Below are positions 11,332 through 23,108 of a stretch of DNA of 64,000 bases, in pieces. The position numbers were made by a program, and so were the translations under genes. Origin of the DNA: Mixophyes australis. Its lineage: Eukaryota > Chordata > Amphibia > Anura > Limnodynastidae. The stretch is from NCBI GenBank assembly GCA_036250195.1, contig JAVHZZ010000001.1, positions 394,688,283 through 394,752,282 of the forward strand, in the 5' to 3' direction. The notes beneath the pieces were generated by a model. That model was not told the DNA's origin. It searched no databases and worked only from the letters and a program-made list of their open reading frames with translations. Positions within the stretch are counted from its first letter, which is position 1. Every line of letters begins with the position of its first letter.

Positions 11332-12470
11332 TCTTAGTGTAGCTGGCGATACACAAATGTAGGATACCACTTTGTGTTAGCAACAGGATGAGAGGGATTT
11401 TTGTGTAGCTGACGACGGCGCTAATGAGGATGTTGTTGAGGATGATGACGGGGATGATGTTGCTTATGTAAGTCCTGCACCAATGGAAGCAGTTCTTGCC
11501 AGTGATAAGATGAAGGCCATTGTCATGCCTGGGAGACCAAAAAATCCACCTCTTATGTGTGCTATTATTTTTACCCAATCCTGACAACAGTTGTCTAGCT
11601 ATTTGTAGTGTTTGAAAGCCACACGGACAACACCTTCCTCATCAATGTCCTCACTAGTAATCAGAGGTAGTCCTGCATCCAAATTGCTAAGGCTAGATGA
11701 CTTCTCCCCTATCCAGGATTATTCTGAAGAATTCTTGAACATTAGTCCCACTGCTTTTGCTGATGGGGGTGCATCTTCAACCCAGAAGTAGACCAAGAAG
11801 AAAACTACTAGTAGTTTACAACAATTGACTGTTAAACAATCCATTGCAAGAGGAAGCAAGTATGAAAGCTGTCACCCAGTTGCAAAGCGGATCACTGACG
11901 CCATGGCGACTATGTTAGTATTAGATCTGCGTCCAATATCCACAGTTAATGCAGCTGGTTTTTGACAGTTAATTGAGGTCCTGTGTCCCCGCTACCAAAT
12001 TCCATCACAACACCATTTTACTAGAAAAGCAATTCCTCACCTCTACCAGAAGGTTCCATAAAATGTAATTATTGGGCTACAAAATGTCATTCTACCCACT
12101 GTACACCTAACTACAGATATGTGGACAAGCGGAACTGGGCAAACTAAAGATTATATGACTGTGACAGCCCACTGGGTAGTTGAATTGCCTTCAGCAGCAG
12201 GAACAGCAGCATGTACCCAACAACGCCAGATTATTCCAAGGCAGGCTACTCTGTGTATAAGCGGCTTCACTGAGAGGCATACCGATAACAACGTGTTTGA
12301 AAAACTAAGGGATGTCATTGCAACATGGCTTATCCCATTTGAACTCTCTTGTGGATATGTCATTTATGATAACACCACCAATATTGTGAGAGCATTACAG
12401 CTGGGTGAAATCCATCACATTCCCTGTTTTGTTCATGCAATCTACTTGGTGATGAAGAGCTTTTTGAAAA
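11332..12470 (+). pseudogene. Sense-strand N-terminal and central hAT transposase (element E)
   Basis: Matches element D from about residue 160 (SVAGDTQ) onward. It runs through the start of the BED finger (PNPDNSCLAICS), where about 150 bp including its His half are deleted. It continues through QQLTVKQSIARGSKYES, LVLDLRPIST, TTDMWTSGTGQTKDYMTV and a degraded DNTTNIVRALQLGE / IPCFVH block, ending at LVMKSFLK. Stop codons are present near 11965 and 12059. From 12473 to about 12512 a short antisense match to the LTKN segment follows, marking a second breakpoint. Confidence 0.88.
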
Positions 12471-12814
12471 GGTGTCACGATTTTTGGTCAATTTTTTTAG
12501 ACCAGGGCTATGTGTTTGTGTCATTGCTCTGTCGCTAAGTATCCAGCCAGGTCGCTGCAGTCTTTGTCCAAAAGTGGATGAAAATAAGATTCTGAGGGGG
12601 TCAAAATTGACTGGAAATGACTGGAAATTAGTGTTACTGAGGTTAATAATAATGTAAGTTAAATTAAATTAAATGTAAATTATGTGATGTTTGCATATTT
12701 TAACTATTTTACTAAAAAATACAGATCCAAAGACAAAACCAAAACCAAAACATGCGAGGGCGGTTTTGCCAAAACCAAACCAAAACACGAACAGTGAACA
12801 TCTCTAATAGAAAC

Positions 12815-13410
12815 TCAAAATTTTAAATTGTTTCTGTCATCTTTACAAAATTCAAATAAATACATAAACATTCTGAATGATCACCTTCTTCCTGCATAAC
12901 ATTTGCTGTTAGCTGCCTGCAATTCTCCATGACCTGACAGTTGGATAATGCCGACAGTACAGAAATTTGTTATTTTTAAAAAAAAATCAAGTTAAAATAG
13001 TTTCAAGGGCACCCCCAAATGTCCGAGGCCTCTGGGCTCTAGCCCAGAAAGCCCTCAGGTTAATCTGGCCCTGACCACAGCATGCCTTGATCAGCATGGA
13101 AATAATGTAGGCCTGTCTCAACATCCTTCCAAACATAGAAGAAATTTTGCAGCAGAACCTTTGACTGTGTTTTCCACCTCCATTAAAAAACATTCTTTGA
13201 TGGAAAAAAATGTGGCAAGTGGCCAGAGGGGTTGGAAACCAAGAAGTCATCATTGTAGTTAGATATCAGAAGAAAAGTCACTGACATGTTTTGGGAGTAT
13301 TACTAGCACCTGCAGCGCTGCCTCCCCTTCCCAATGAAAGTAATGGTATGGATGGGATAGTAAGTAAAAATAAAAAATGCTGTACCATCTGTGCCCTTGT
13401 ATGCACACAG
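12815..13410. other. Unassigned spacer
   Basis: No gene. Around 13000-13076 the minus strand reads gtcagggccagattaacc, a motif resembling the terminus of common vertebrate hAT-type MITEs; only one end is visible. Confidence 0.4.
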
Positions 13411-13858
13411 TGGGCCTAATTCAGAGTGAGATATGCTTGTTTGCATAGCTTATCTTTGCGTTTCTGCCCTTTCTCAGAAAGTGAATGTACACACCTGGGC
13501 CTCTACAGACCTGTGACTTTCTGCCACTTATGACTCCTTAAGAAGCATGATGGGAGATGGAAGGGATGTTCTAACATAGATAATGTGTAATAACCTGTAT
13601 TAGCGAAGTTATTCAAGCTGAAATAGTGCAATTGTGTTTGTAACATATTAAATTATATGTTTTTGTACATGTTTGCATGTACAAGTTGGATGTGTCTCTC
13701 TGAGGGGTGTGTCTGTTGTCAAGCGGACGCATCTACTACTCTTTCAGATATGGACGATTCTTCAACTCTGAATACGGCGTACATGTGCAAACACTTGTGT
13801 GCAACTTATTTAATCACAAGTGACGCTTACGCTTGTGTTCCCCTCTGAATCAGGCCCA
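13411..13858. mobile_element. MITE with TGGGCCTRATTCAGAG ends
   Basis: A 448-bp segment begins TGGGCCTAATTCAGAG and ends CTCTGAATCAGGCCCA, giving a ~16-bp inverted repeat with one mismatch. No transposase is encoded; the ORF at 13657-13848 is incidental. A target-site duplication is not clear, so the superfamily is left open. Confidence 0.75.
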
Positions 13859-13866
13859 GTATATTT

Positions 13867-14822
13867 GTTGTACAGTGTAGCTTGTAGACTATAATAGGGC
13901 ACAACTTGCAAATATCAAAAATGTGGCATGGCATATGACAAAAATAGGTGGTATGGTGATCATGAAACTCATATCTTTGCTCCTGTGACATCTCCTATTC
14001 TACTATACCTCTTATATTTGATATTTCTGACTCTAAGGGGGAAAATAATTGACCGCAAGTTTTTTTTTTGCCGCCAGGTTAAAAAAACAAATTACCCGCA
14101 CATGTTTTGACCTGCGTAAAAATCATGCAATTCAATTGAAAAATAGGTAACGCTGCCCCAGCGTGTTAATCATTGGTACTTGCAAATTTTTAGGGGAGTG
14201 AAGGAGAGGGTTTAGCGCGGTCATGTATGACAAAAAAATGCATTTGCATACACTTGATTGCACTATACAACCTTTCTATTTTATAATATCTACATACAGT
14301 ACTTTCTTTTACCATATTTTTTGATTTTACTATTTTTTACTATACAATCATCTATACCATGTCAAAACACATTAGTACATACATATTAGTGCAAAAAACA
14401 TACATAAATATTTTAATTAGTGATTCTTGTGTTTTTTAAATTTTATGGCGGGGTTTTTTCATTCTTTTTTTAAAATAAAATCAACTTTTTCATGTTATGC
14501 ATTACTGATAAACAAAATTTATCTTTTTTTTTTCATTATTACATGATTTCAAATAGTTTTCTTATGTTTTTCATTTTTAGCACACCCCAAAGAGGTGCGA
14601 GATAAAACAGCATATTGGCCTATTTAACGCGCTGCATTAAAAAAACAATTGAATAGCTTTGAGCGCGGCTGCCTCTCTCCCACCCTATACTTTCAATAGA
14701 TTATTTACTTGAGCGCGATAGGACCATTTGAGGACCATTTGAGCAAAAAAAAAAAGGTGCGTTAAAAATTTAATTGAATAGTGGGTACGGTAAACCTGCT
14801 CCAAAATGAGTGGAAAGCACTC
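13867..14822. other. AT-rich spacer with repetitive gcgttaaa motifs
   Basis: No gene. Motifs such as ttgaatag, gagcgcg and gcgttaaaa recur at 14630-14780. Similar acgcagtgttaaaaa follows element C at 19525, so element C may have inserted into an older repeat. Confidence 0.4.
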
Positions 14823-15180
14823 ATTTTAACTAGAGATGGTCACTGACCCCCGTGTTTTGGTTTTGCAAAACCGCCATTGCGTGTTTTGGTTTTGGTTTTG
14901 TTTGGTTTTGTTTTGCTATTTTTTTGGAAAATCCATGTTTTTGGGCCTAAATTAACCCAATTTAGTGCTCCAACTGTTTTAGAGACAAGTAATCTAATTG
15001 TTGAGGTAATAAATCATCCAAAAAAACAGTTTAATTCTTCATTGGTAGGCCTATTCTACACACAAAACAGATTGTCTTCCTCTCCATCTATGCATATTGG
15101 CAATGCAGCCATCATCTTTGAATGTATATTACACCCTACACTTATAGTTAAATATGTAAAGAAATGGAAAAAGCCAGTTT

Positions 15181-15580
15181 GGTTTCTGTCTCTCAAGGCC
15201 CCCCTCCACTTGTATAAAATACCAAAAAATTCAGCCATTATAGACTGTACAATATTAATTGACATGGAGAAAGCCAGTTTGGTTTCTGTCTCTCTAGGCC
15301 CCCCTCCACTTGTATAAAATATTAAAAAATTCAGCCATTATAGACTGTACAATATTAATTGACATGGAGAAAGACAGTTTGGTTTCTGTCTCTCTAGGCC
15401 CCCCTCCACTTGTATAAAATACCAAAAAATTCAGCCATTATAGACTGTACAATATTAATTGACATGGAAAAAGCCAGTTTGGTTTCTGTCTCTCTAGGCC
15501 CCCCTCCACTTGTATAAAATACCAAAAAATTCAGCCATTATAGACTGTACAATATTATGAAAAATGGACAAAGCCAGTTT
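15181..15580 (-). repeat. Four 100-bp repeats, 3' side of element C
   Basis: Units begin with ggtttctgtctctc at 15181, 15281, 15381 and 15481, exactly 100 bp apart. They contain cccctccacttgtataaaat and cattatagactgtacaat. This is the same unit as the downstream array of element D at 58441-59150. Confidence 0.95.
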
Positions 15581-15753
15581 AGGGTCACTCTGTCTATGAC
15601 ACCCTACCCTTAAGGATAAATTGCCCTAACAGCAGCCTTTCAAGATGGTATGTAATATGGAAATGCCACAAGTCCCTTTCCTCTTTGGGGGTAGATTGCA
15701 CCCTACAATTACATAGAAAGTTTTAAAAAGATGTTATCGGCATCATCTTCAGC

Positions 15754-18743
15754 TTAATCCTCACCCTCATCAGTGTGTACGTCATCATCACAGACTATCA
15801 ATTCATCGCCGCTTGAATCCGCCATTAGAGAACAGTCAGTGCTTGGATGTCTTGGATGGTGAAGGCCTTCCTCGTGGAAGATGTAGTTCATTTTTATAAA
15901 CATCATTTTCTCCACATTTTTGGGAAGTAACCTTCTACGGCGATCACTGACTAAGTTCCCTGCTGTGCTGAACACTCGTTCAGAGTACACACTGGAGGGT
16001 GGGCAGCTTAGGTATTGCAAAGCAAGTTTGTACATGGGTTTCCAAATGGCCTGCTTTTCTTCCCAGTAAGGAAAGGGACTGTCTGACATTTCCATATCAA
16101 CTACCTCTTGAAAGTAATCCTCCACCATCCTTTGCATGTTTATACTCATATTGGATGGAGTTATGGGCAAAGTGACACATTTTTTTGAAAAATCCTTCAA
16201 ACCAGCCCAGATGTTAAATTGTTCTGGTCTGCCCCCTGTGTCTTCCCTGCTTCTTTTTTGGAAATTTAATTTTTTACGAGCAACAGCTTGAGAAAGTGAA
16301 GGAGGACACGTCGTCAAGCCGAGGCCCAGTTCAGCGGCCAACTTGCTGAGCAATAGCTCCTTGCAAAAGTTCACATCTCGCTCATTTACAAGTAAAGACT
16401 CAATGTAGGTTTTAAACCTTGGATCAAGCACAGTGGCCAAAACGTACTGATCCGAGTTCAAGATCTTAATAACTCGAGGATCATTGTGAAGCGAATTAAG
16501 TACTTGATCGACAAGGCCAACATACTTTGCTGAATTGCTTGCTTTCAGCTCCTCCTTCATTTTCTCAAGCTGCTTTTCCAATAGTCTAATTAAAGGAATG
16601 ACTTGGCTCAAACTAGCAGAGTCTGCACTGACCTCACATGTCACAACTTCAAATGGTTTCAGCACCTTGCACAGCACTGAAAGGATTCCCCACTGTGCAA
16701 GAGTGAAATACATCCCCCCTCCTTTCCCAATGTCATGACTTGTGCAATATGCTTGGATGGCTTTGCGCTGTTCCTCCATCCTCTGAAGCATGTACAGGGT
16801 GGAATTCCACCGAGTTACCACCTCTTGCTTAAGTTGGTGGCAGGGCAAGTTAAACTGCTCTTGGAGCTGCTGTAATCTCCTACATGCTGTGGCTGAATGC
16901 CTGAAATGGCCTGAAATTTTACGGGCCACCGAAAGCATCTCCTGCACCTCACGGTTATTTCGTAGGAAGCTCTGTACCACCAAGTTGATGGTGTGAGCAA
17001 AACAGGGAATATGTTGGAAATCACCCAGCTGTAATGCTCGCACTATATTGTTGGCGTTATCTGAAATGACATACCCTGGGGAGAGTCCGAGTGGTATAAG
17101 CCATGCATCAATCACATCTCTCAGTTTGCGTAACAAATTGTCAGCCGTATGCCTGTTAGTGAAGCCGGTGATACAAAGAGTGGCCTGCCTGTGACAAATG
17201 TTACGTAGTGGTGTACATGCTGCTGCTGTTCCTGCTGGTGAAGGTGAATGACCAACCCAGTGGGCTGTCACAGTCATATAGTCTTTGGTTTGGCCACTTC
17301 CACTTGTCCACATATCTGTGGTTAAGTGAACAGTGGGCAGAATGGCATTTTTCAGCGCAATCTCTACATTTTTACACACTTTTTGGTATAGTTGTGGAAT
17401 AGCTTCACGGAAGAAATGGTGTCGCGATGGAATTCTGTAACGCGGACACAAAACCTCAATTAACTGTGAAAATCCAGCTGCGTTTATTGTGGAGATTGGA
17501 CGCAGATCTAACACTAACATTGCAGCCATGGCGTCTGTGATTCGCTTGGCGACTGGGTGACTGCTGTCATATTTGCTTCCCCTCGCAAATGATTGTTTCA
17601 CAGTTAATTGCTGAAATGTAGGACTGCTCATTTTATTAACCTCTGGGATGACGATTCACCCCCAGCAGCAGCAACAGCAGCAGCAGGACTAACGCTTTCT
17701 TCAGAGGAATCAATAATAGTGCCGGAGTCATCCAGCCTTCAGTGGGATGCCGGGCTAACTCCGAGCGCTACTGAGGATATTGATGAGGATGGTGTGGTGG
17801 GTGTATTTTGTAGCCGTCGGTATGTCGGTGAGCGGAGGGTCTTAGCTGATGAGGGAGTGCTTGTATTCTTTTGGGAAGAACTTTCAGCTTTTCCCAACAC
17901 TTTGCCATGAACTCTCGTTAAATGGCGTAACATAGACGAGGTTCCAAGATGGTTAAGGTCCCTCCCTCGACTGACTGTGGCTTGACATACACTACAAATG
18001 GCTATACAATTGTTGTCTGGATTTGGGTAGAAATAATTCCACAAATAAGAAGTGGATTTTTTTGTTTTATGCCTAGGCATGATAATGGCCTTTTTCTTGT
18101 CACGTGCCAGAACTGCTGCCACTGGTGCAGGACTTACACAAACAACCTCATCCTCATCAACATCCTCATTAGCGCCCTCGTCGCCTACACAAATCTCCCC
18201 CTCATCCTCTTCTAATTCCAAAGTGGCATCCTCAATTTGGGTATCACCGGCTACACTCGGGCTATTAAGGCACACATCAGCAGAATGCTCACGATTAGAC
18301 ATCCCACTGTTGGATGGACTCTCCACAGGGATTGTTGTCATTTGTGAATCAGAGCAAATATTCTCCTGTAATGCCTCACTGTTATCTTGCAGCTCGGCTT
18401 TGACGCGTAACAGTAGTTGTGCACCAATTGTAGGCTGGGTAACTTTTTGGGATCTGCCACTAATAGCCAAAGGTGAAGGCCTCATTCTCTCTTTGCCACT
18501 GCGTGTGTAGAATGGCATGCTTGCAATTTTTTTTTTATCGTCACTTAACTTTTGCTCAGTTACACTTCTTTTTCGCTTCAATACAGTAAATTTTTTTTTG
18601 GTTTTTGTTTTTTGCACTAATTTGAAAACACTCTGTTGTTTGACATCGCCTTGGCCAGATGACGTACTGGGAACATTAACATCAGGACTGGTGACAGAAC
18701 CTGGTTGCTCATTCAGATCATATGTGGACTGCTTTGAATCCAT
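15754..18743 (-). pseudogene. hAT transposase, element C (one nonsense, one 4-bp deletion)
   Basis: Counterpart of the 997-aa transposase of element D, starting at the ATG at 18743 (MDSKQSTYDL). The frame is open for 334 codons, including the BED finger (CSVC then RHLTRVH), and ends at 17739, where TTA (Leu) in element D has become TGA. About 100 bp further, near 17640, a 4-bp loss relative to D shifts the frame. From 17631 a 625-codon frame continues with TTDMWTSG, SDNANN, CFAH, SVYSERVFSTAGNL and the C-terminus (DDDVHTDEGED). Differences from D are few (for example S/N, V/I and E/Q changes in the first half), which implies recent common ancestry. A protein started at the internal Met near 17631 would lack the DNA-binding finger. 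Confidence 0.96.
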
Positions 18744-18760
18744 TCTGAGCGCAAACCACT

Positions 18761-19170
18761 GGGGAGTGCTAAAAATTATTTAGCAGATACTGCTGACAGA
18801 TATGACTTTTGACAGCCAGAAATATTAATGCACAATTAGGGAGGACACCCCAAAAGCACTGAGGAGTGCTAAAAATTATTTAGTAGATACTGCTGACAGA
18901 TATGACTTTTGACAGCCAGAAATATTAATGCACAATTAGGGAGGACACCCCAAAAGCACTGAGGAGTGCTAAAAATTATTTAGTAGATACTGCTGACAGA
19001 AATGACTTTTGACAGCCAGAAATATTAATGCACAATTAGGGAGGACACCCCAAAAGCACTGAGGAGTGCTAAAAATTATTTAGTAGATACTGCTGACAGA
19101 TATGACTTTTGACAGCCAGAAATATTTATGCACAATTATGGGGGACACCCCAAAAGCGCTGGGGAGTGCC
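18761..19170 (-). repeat. About four 100-bp repeats in 5' region of element C
   Basis: The motif gaggagtgctaaaaattatt recurs at 18861, 18961 and 19061, with a variant at 18761, giving a 100-bp period. This is the same unit as the 16-copy array of element D. The array abuts the start codon at 18743. Confidence 0.96.
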
Positions 19171-19339
19171 AAATATGAAGAAAAAAATAATAAACCTCTA
19201 TCCTCCTCTCTGCACTAGCGATTTTGGTTAGAGCAATTGCAAGAACAATATTGTATTCTCTGTCCCTGCTCTAATTAGCCTATGACTACACCCTGCTCTC
19301 TCCCTCTGTCAAATGGTGATGGATTGCTGTGGAGGCGTG

Positions 19340-19347
19340 TATTTATA
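19340..19347 (-). promoter_or_regulatory. TATA box of element C
   Basis: The minus strand reads TATAAATA, matching element D 53463-53470. Just upstream is a CRE-like palindromic region with two gacgt half-sites (19387-19402). Assigned as the transposase promoter by conservation and position. Confidence 0.55.
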
Positions 19348-19527
19348 AAGTTGAAGTATCGCGAGAACCGAGCCCCGAGATCCGACGACGTCACAATGAC
19401 GTTCGGCCTCGATTTGGATTCGGAACGGGCGGGAGAGTACCGAGCTGCTCAGCTCGGTACTCGGATACCCAAAGTTCGGATGGGTTCGGTTCTCGGAGAA
19501 CCGGACCCGCCCATCTCTAATTTTAAC

Positions 19528-20520
19528 GCAGTGTTAAAAAAAAATTGCATTAAATACCCCAAATTATGTGCTTGCAGCTGGAAATTGTATCAAAATGATG
19601 TTCAATGGAGTGGGGGAAATTATAATAGATATAATAAAAAACATTATTTATTCATTCTTTTCTTTTTTTTTTGCTTTTTATGTATCAAATCCAACTTTCT
19701 GAATGTAACCAAACACTGCAAAAGTAATATATTGTGCTCAGACAATAATTCTGGAATATTAACCAAACAATAGTAATACCATCACCCACAAGTCTGCCCA
19801 TATCTGGAAAGAAACTAAAATGCAGGGTAACTAATTGCTAAATGAAGAGTATACAGCACAATAAATATGAATAGTGCATTTGACCATCAGAAAGTGCAAA
19901 CTCCAACTGTTACAAAAGGCTATCTGTATTGGGAGAGACAGAAATAATATTGGGCCAGTTTCATAGGGAAGACTTTATTGTAAACAAGATCAAGTTTGTA
20001 TCTGTAGTCTTTTTATTGCTAGGCATAAATCCCCCAGACATTTCTTGATGATGCTGGTTATTGCACATATTGGTTTTCCCTGATTTATCAGTGCAGACTT
20101 TGCTTATTTATAGCATGGTAAGGAGTGCGGCTATGATTCTTTTAAACTAACCTGTCCTGCAGTACTATAGTGTCAGAATGAATGTGACACATACTTCCTA
20201 GGCACCAGCAAGGGGTTAACAATGATTTCCAGAGAGCAAGACACAACAATCACAGGAAGGTTCCTTATTAAGTTTCTTGTCTGCAAAACCATGGCCTAAC
20301 TGACTTGCTAGATTTATGTTGTTAGATAAAACTTCCCAACTTCAGTGCATCTGATGCAGTTCTGGCCACTAGAAGATGAATGGTGAAAAAGAATTACTCA
20401 CTTCATAAGTAAAGCATCCCCCTTGCAGGTTTGGGGTTATATAGTGACTGTTTTTGGTTTTTTTGTTTATCGAATTAAATTGTGTATGCTTTCTTTCAGG
20501 AGACAGTCTGGGGCTATTTA
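19528..20520. other. Unassigned spacer
   Basis: AT-rich with no gene. The stretch near 19580-19617 (atcaaaatgatgttcaatgg) resembles 20972-20995 (atcaaaatgatgttaagtgg), so a short dispersed repeat is present twice. Confidence 0.4.
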
Positions 20521-21424
20521 GAGCATACTTACCAACTTTTTACTCTTTCCCTCCAGGAGATCCCGGAGAGGAGTTGAAGGGTGAGGACGGAGGGGAGTGA
20601 GACACAGTGAATTACATAATTCTGGCCCTGCCCTTGCTGCACAATGATGCAAAAGCATCATTCTGCAACAATTCACCTTCACTAGTAAGTAGGCAAAATG
20701 CGGGAGAATGTCCTGCTCTCCAGGAAGACCTATCTGGAATTCGGGAGTATTACAGACATTCCAGGAGAGGGATTTAGAGGTGGAGACATATGCGCTCCGA
20801 ATGTACATAAAGATAAGATTCACATAAAAGAAGTTTATTTCTGTGAGTATGTTTTGTCGGACACATCTTGGAACGTTAGTATTTGCACCAGGCTTATTTC
20901 AGTGTGCATTATACACAACTGTGCTTACTTCCCATAACAGCGTAGAGATCGATTGGCTCTGGAAATGGTATCAAAATGATGTTAAGTGGAGTGAGGGCAG
21001 GGCCAGACTCGGACTAAAAATCATCCCTGTCATTGAATGTGCACAGGCCCACCATAGGAGGAGCTGCTGCGAATGCCATTTTTACCAAAGCCAAAAGCCA
21101 TTAGTGCCGAAGCAGTGAATCTAAAAACAAAAAAGTAGGGCCCGGTGAGAGTGAGGCAGTGTCAGCCCTGTGTCCACCAACCATTCTGGCATTTGCCAGA
21201 AGTGCCAAGTGCCAAGTCCGGGCTTGAGTGGGAGGAATTCTATATAAAATATAATTGTATATATAAATAAGCACAAAATACAAATTAAATGTAATATAAA
21301 CAACTATTGTTTTCTCTTTTGAAATCAAATGGACTGGAGCTGTCAATACACAATCAGCCAATCAGAAGCAGGTAGATAGTGCTGCTGATTATCATCATCA
21401 CTGCATATAATTGCATCAGCCCTC
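20521..21424. other. Unassigned repeats
   Basis: The block 20530-20780 has inverted, purine/pyrimidine-rich motifs (ctccaggagatcccgg and ctccaggaagacc) typical of short MITEs. The block 20996-21235 begins gggccagactcggac and ends aagtccgggcttgag, a weak inverted pair. The families are not recognised, and the short ORFs here look incidental. Confidence 0.35.
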
Positions 21425-21800
21425 CAGCACACGCAAGAGATACGTCTCTTGAAAGCCATATCTGCACATGCAATCACGTCTAATTATGTTGCAGTTACGT
21501 GAACACGCACTTATGTCACTCACCGGACCGTGAGTGCCTCTGCGCTGGTGCGTGGTTCTTTAGCCTTCCTGCCGGCGCCTGTCCTGAGCCGCGGCCGTCC
21601 GCCATCTTGATGCTGCAAGTCGCTGACTCATCTACCAGTATAGCTGCAAGACACTGACTATCATCAATTCCATTGGCATCCTCTCTCCATCTGCTGTTAT
21701 ATACGTTCCACTATTCACCCTGCTGCCAGAGGACCGCTGTGCAAACTCCGCCCCTCTGGTAAGCATAGTCAACTGGTGAATCCTGAGCAGAACTCCTAGT
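21425..21800 (+). promoter_or_regulatory. CpG-rich island, possible promoter/first exon or LTR
   Basis: A locally GC- and CpG-rich block (gagccgcggccgtccgcc) in an AT-rich region. It holds a YY1-type motif CCGCCATCTTGATG near 21600 and a splice-donor-like CTGGTAAGC at about 21757. It could be a host non-coding first exon, or the regulatory end of an unrecognised repeat. No coding frame supports either. Confidence 0.25.
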
Positions 21801-23108
21801 GCCCGTGACAACTTAGCGTAATCGGTCTACACTTGCCCACCCCTGGCCACATCCATTTTGCCACTATCTTACAAAGAAAAACAGACGTGCATCCAACTCT
21901 AAATGATCCCTGCTGTTGATAGTATTTTTAAAATATTTTTTTAAGCCTGTGATTTCTGAAAAAATATGCTAAATTAGGGAGTTAAATACATGTTTTCAAC
22001 ATACTGCTTTATCTAACTTTTACACGGCTTATGCAATCCAACTATTTACCTCCTGCGTATAGCAAACCAGTATCTTCTATGTATAGTTTATTTAGAATGC
22101 AAAGGAGAGTTAAAGCTGTAATAGTAAGCTGTACATTTTGGTATAATTACTTTTTGGGATTCTTTCTTTGTTTTGTTTTGTTTTTTTTATAATTCTTATT
22201 TTTAGCCTGGGCAACACAAGGTTTGTTTTGCCAGCACTAAAGAATTCAGTGTAAAATGGGCCTAATGTAATTTGGGTGCACTAAACTTGTACCAGAATTA
22301 CACCAGTGATAGAAGTGGACATTTAGAAGTAGTGGTATGAAAAATGTAATAGATATATAAGTGTATGGAATTTGATAGGCACCGGGAGAAGCGGCAGTAT
22401 GGTAGACCACCGTATACACCCTCACTTCGACCACTGAATTAATCACAACTTGCATTTACAGTTCCTAGCACCTGGACAAGCAGATGGGGAGTACACACAA
22501 GTTAAGCACACCCCTTACTGATTCATCTTATTGTCACAAACCGCCCTCTGCGCACTCGTGACTTGGAAGCTTACCGTAAGGGAACACACAGGATTTCAGC
22601 CCATATCTCACACTCACCTTTTTCTCTAAGGCTACATATGTACTGATCCCTTTCCCAACACAGACACCAGCTTCCACATCTCTCCGCCAACTGCCAACAG
22701 CCACGCATAAGGCCCGTAGCAAACCGATGACGTAATGTCTTAAAGTTATAACAAGTTGCATCATCTGTATCAAAACAAGTGCAAAGATTTCCATACCATT
22801 AGAACATAGTGTAAAAGGTCCAACTTTACACAAAGATGATAAACTTGTTTAGTTTGGTCTAAATACAGGTCAGTATTCTTGGTATTATTGATGCCTCTGT
22901 TGATTTACAAAGGGTTTTCCAAGCAATCTCCCCCAAAGCATGATAATATATAATAGAGAAAATTCTACCACTGGAACAAGTTGTCCTGCCAAATTAAACC
23001 TACTGACTAAAATATGCTCAAAGAAATATCCAAGTCATCTACAACCATTTCTTACGACAATCAAAGTACGAGAGGAACAGATCTTGTCCTGATAAATTGG
23101 CTTCTGCT
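21801..23108. other. No recognised feature
   Basis: AT-rich DNA with short incidental ORFs. Nothing identified on either strand. Confidence 0.4.

Larger units (their letters stand above)
9509..12806 (+). mobile_element. hAT element E (old, rearranged, C/D-like)
   Basis: Bounded by TATAGATGTTCGGG at the left and by CAGTGAACATCTCTA at the right (reverse complement TAGAGATGTTCACTG). It is flanked by the exact 8-bp duplication atagaaac at 9501-9508 and 12807-12814. The left end resembles the 5' end of element D (ggttctccgagaaccg) and the right end its 3' end (ggcggttttgc). The inside is not colinear: C-terminal transposase sequence is inverted on the minus strand and precedes a sense-strand N-terminal to central portion. 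It therefore cannot encode a working transposase. Confidence 0.93.
14831..19519 (-). mobile_element. hAT element C (complete ends, transposase broken)
   Basis: A 4,689-bp element in minus orientation. The left (3') end reads TAGAGATGGTCACTGACC and the right (5') end on the minus strand TAGAGATGGGCGGGTCC. It is flanked by an exact 8-bp duplication, attttaac, at 14823-14830 and 19520-19527. It is nearly identical to element D over the coding region, but with shorter arrays: about 4 upstream units against 16, and about 4 downstream units against 7. With intact ends it could be mobilised by a transposase made elsewhere, such as that of element D. Confidence 0.97.

Noticed and set aside
15056..15317. 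Small ORFs crossing the 3' 100-bp repeats of element C (and 58674-59456 in D)
   Set aside because: They are made of repeat units and the accaaaacc terminal block, and they differ between C and D by simple indels.
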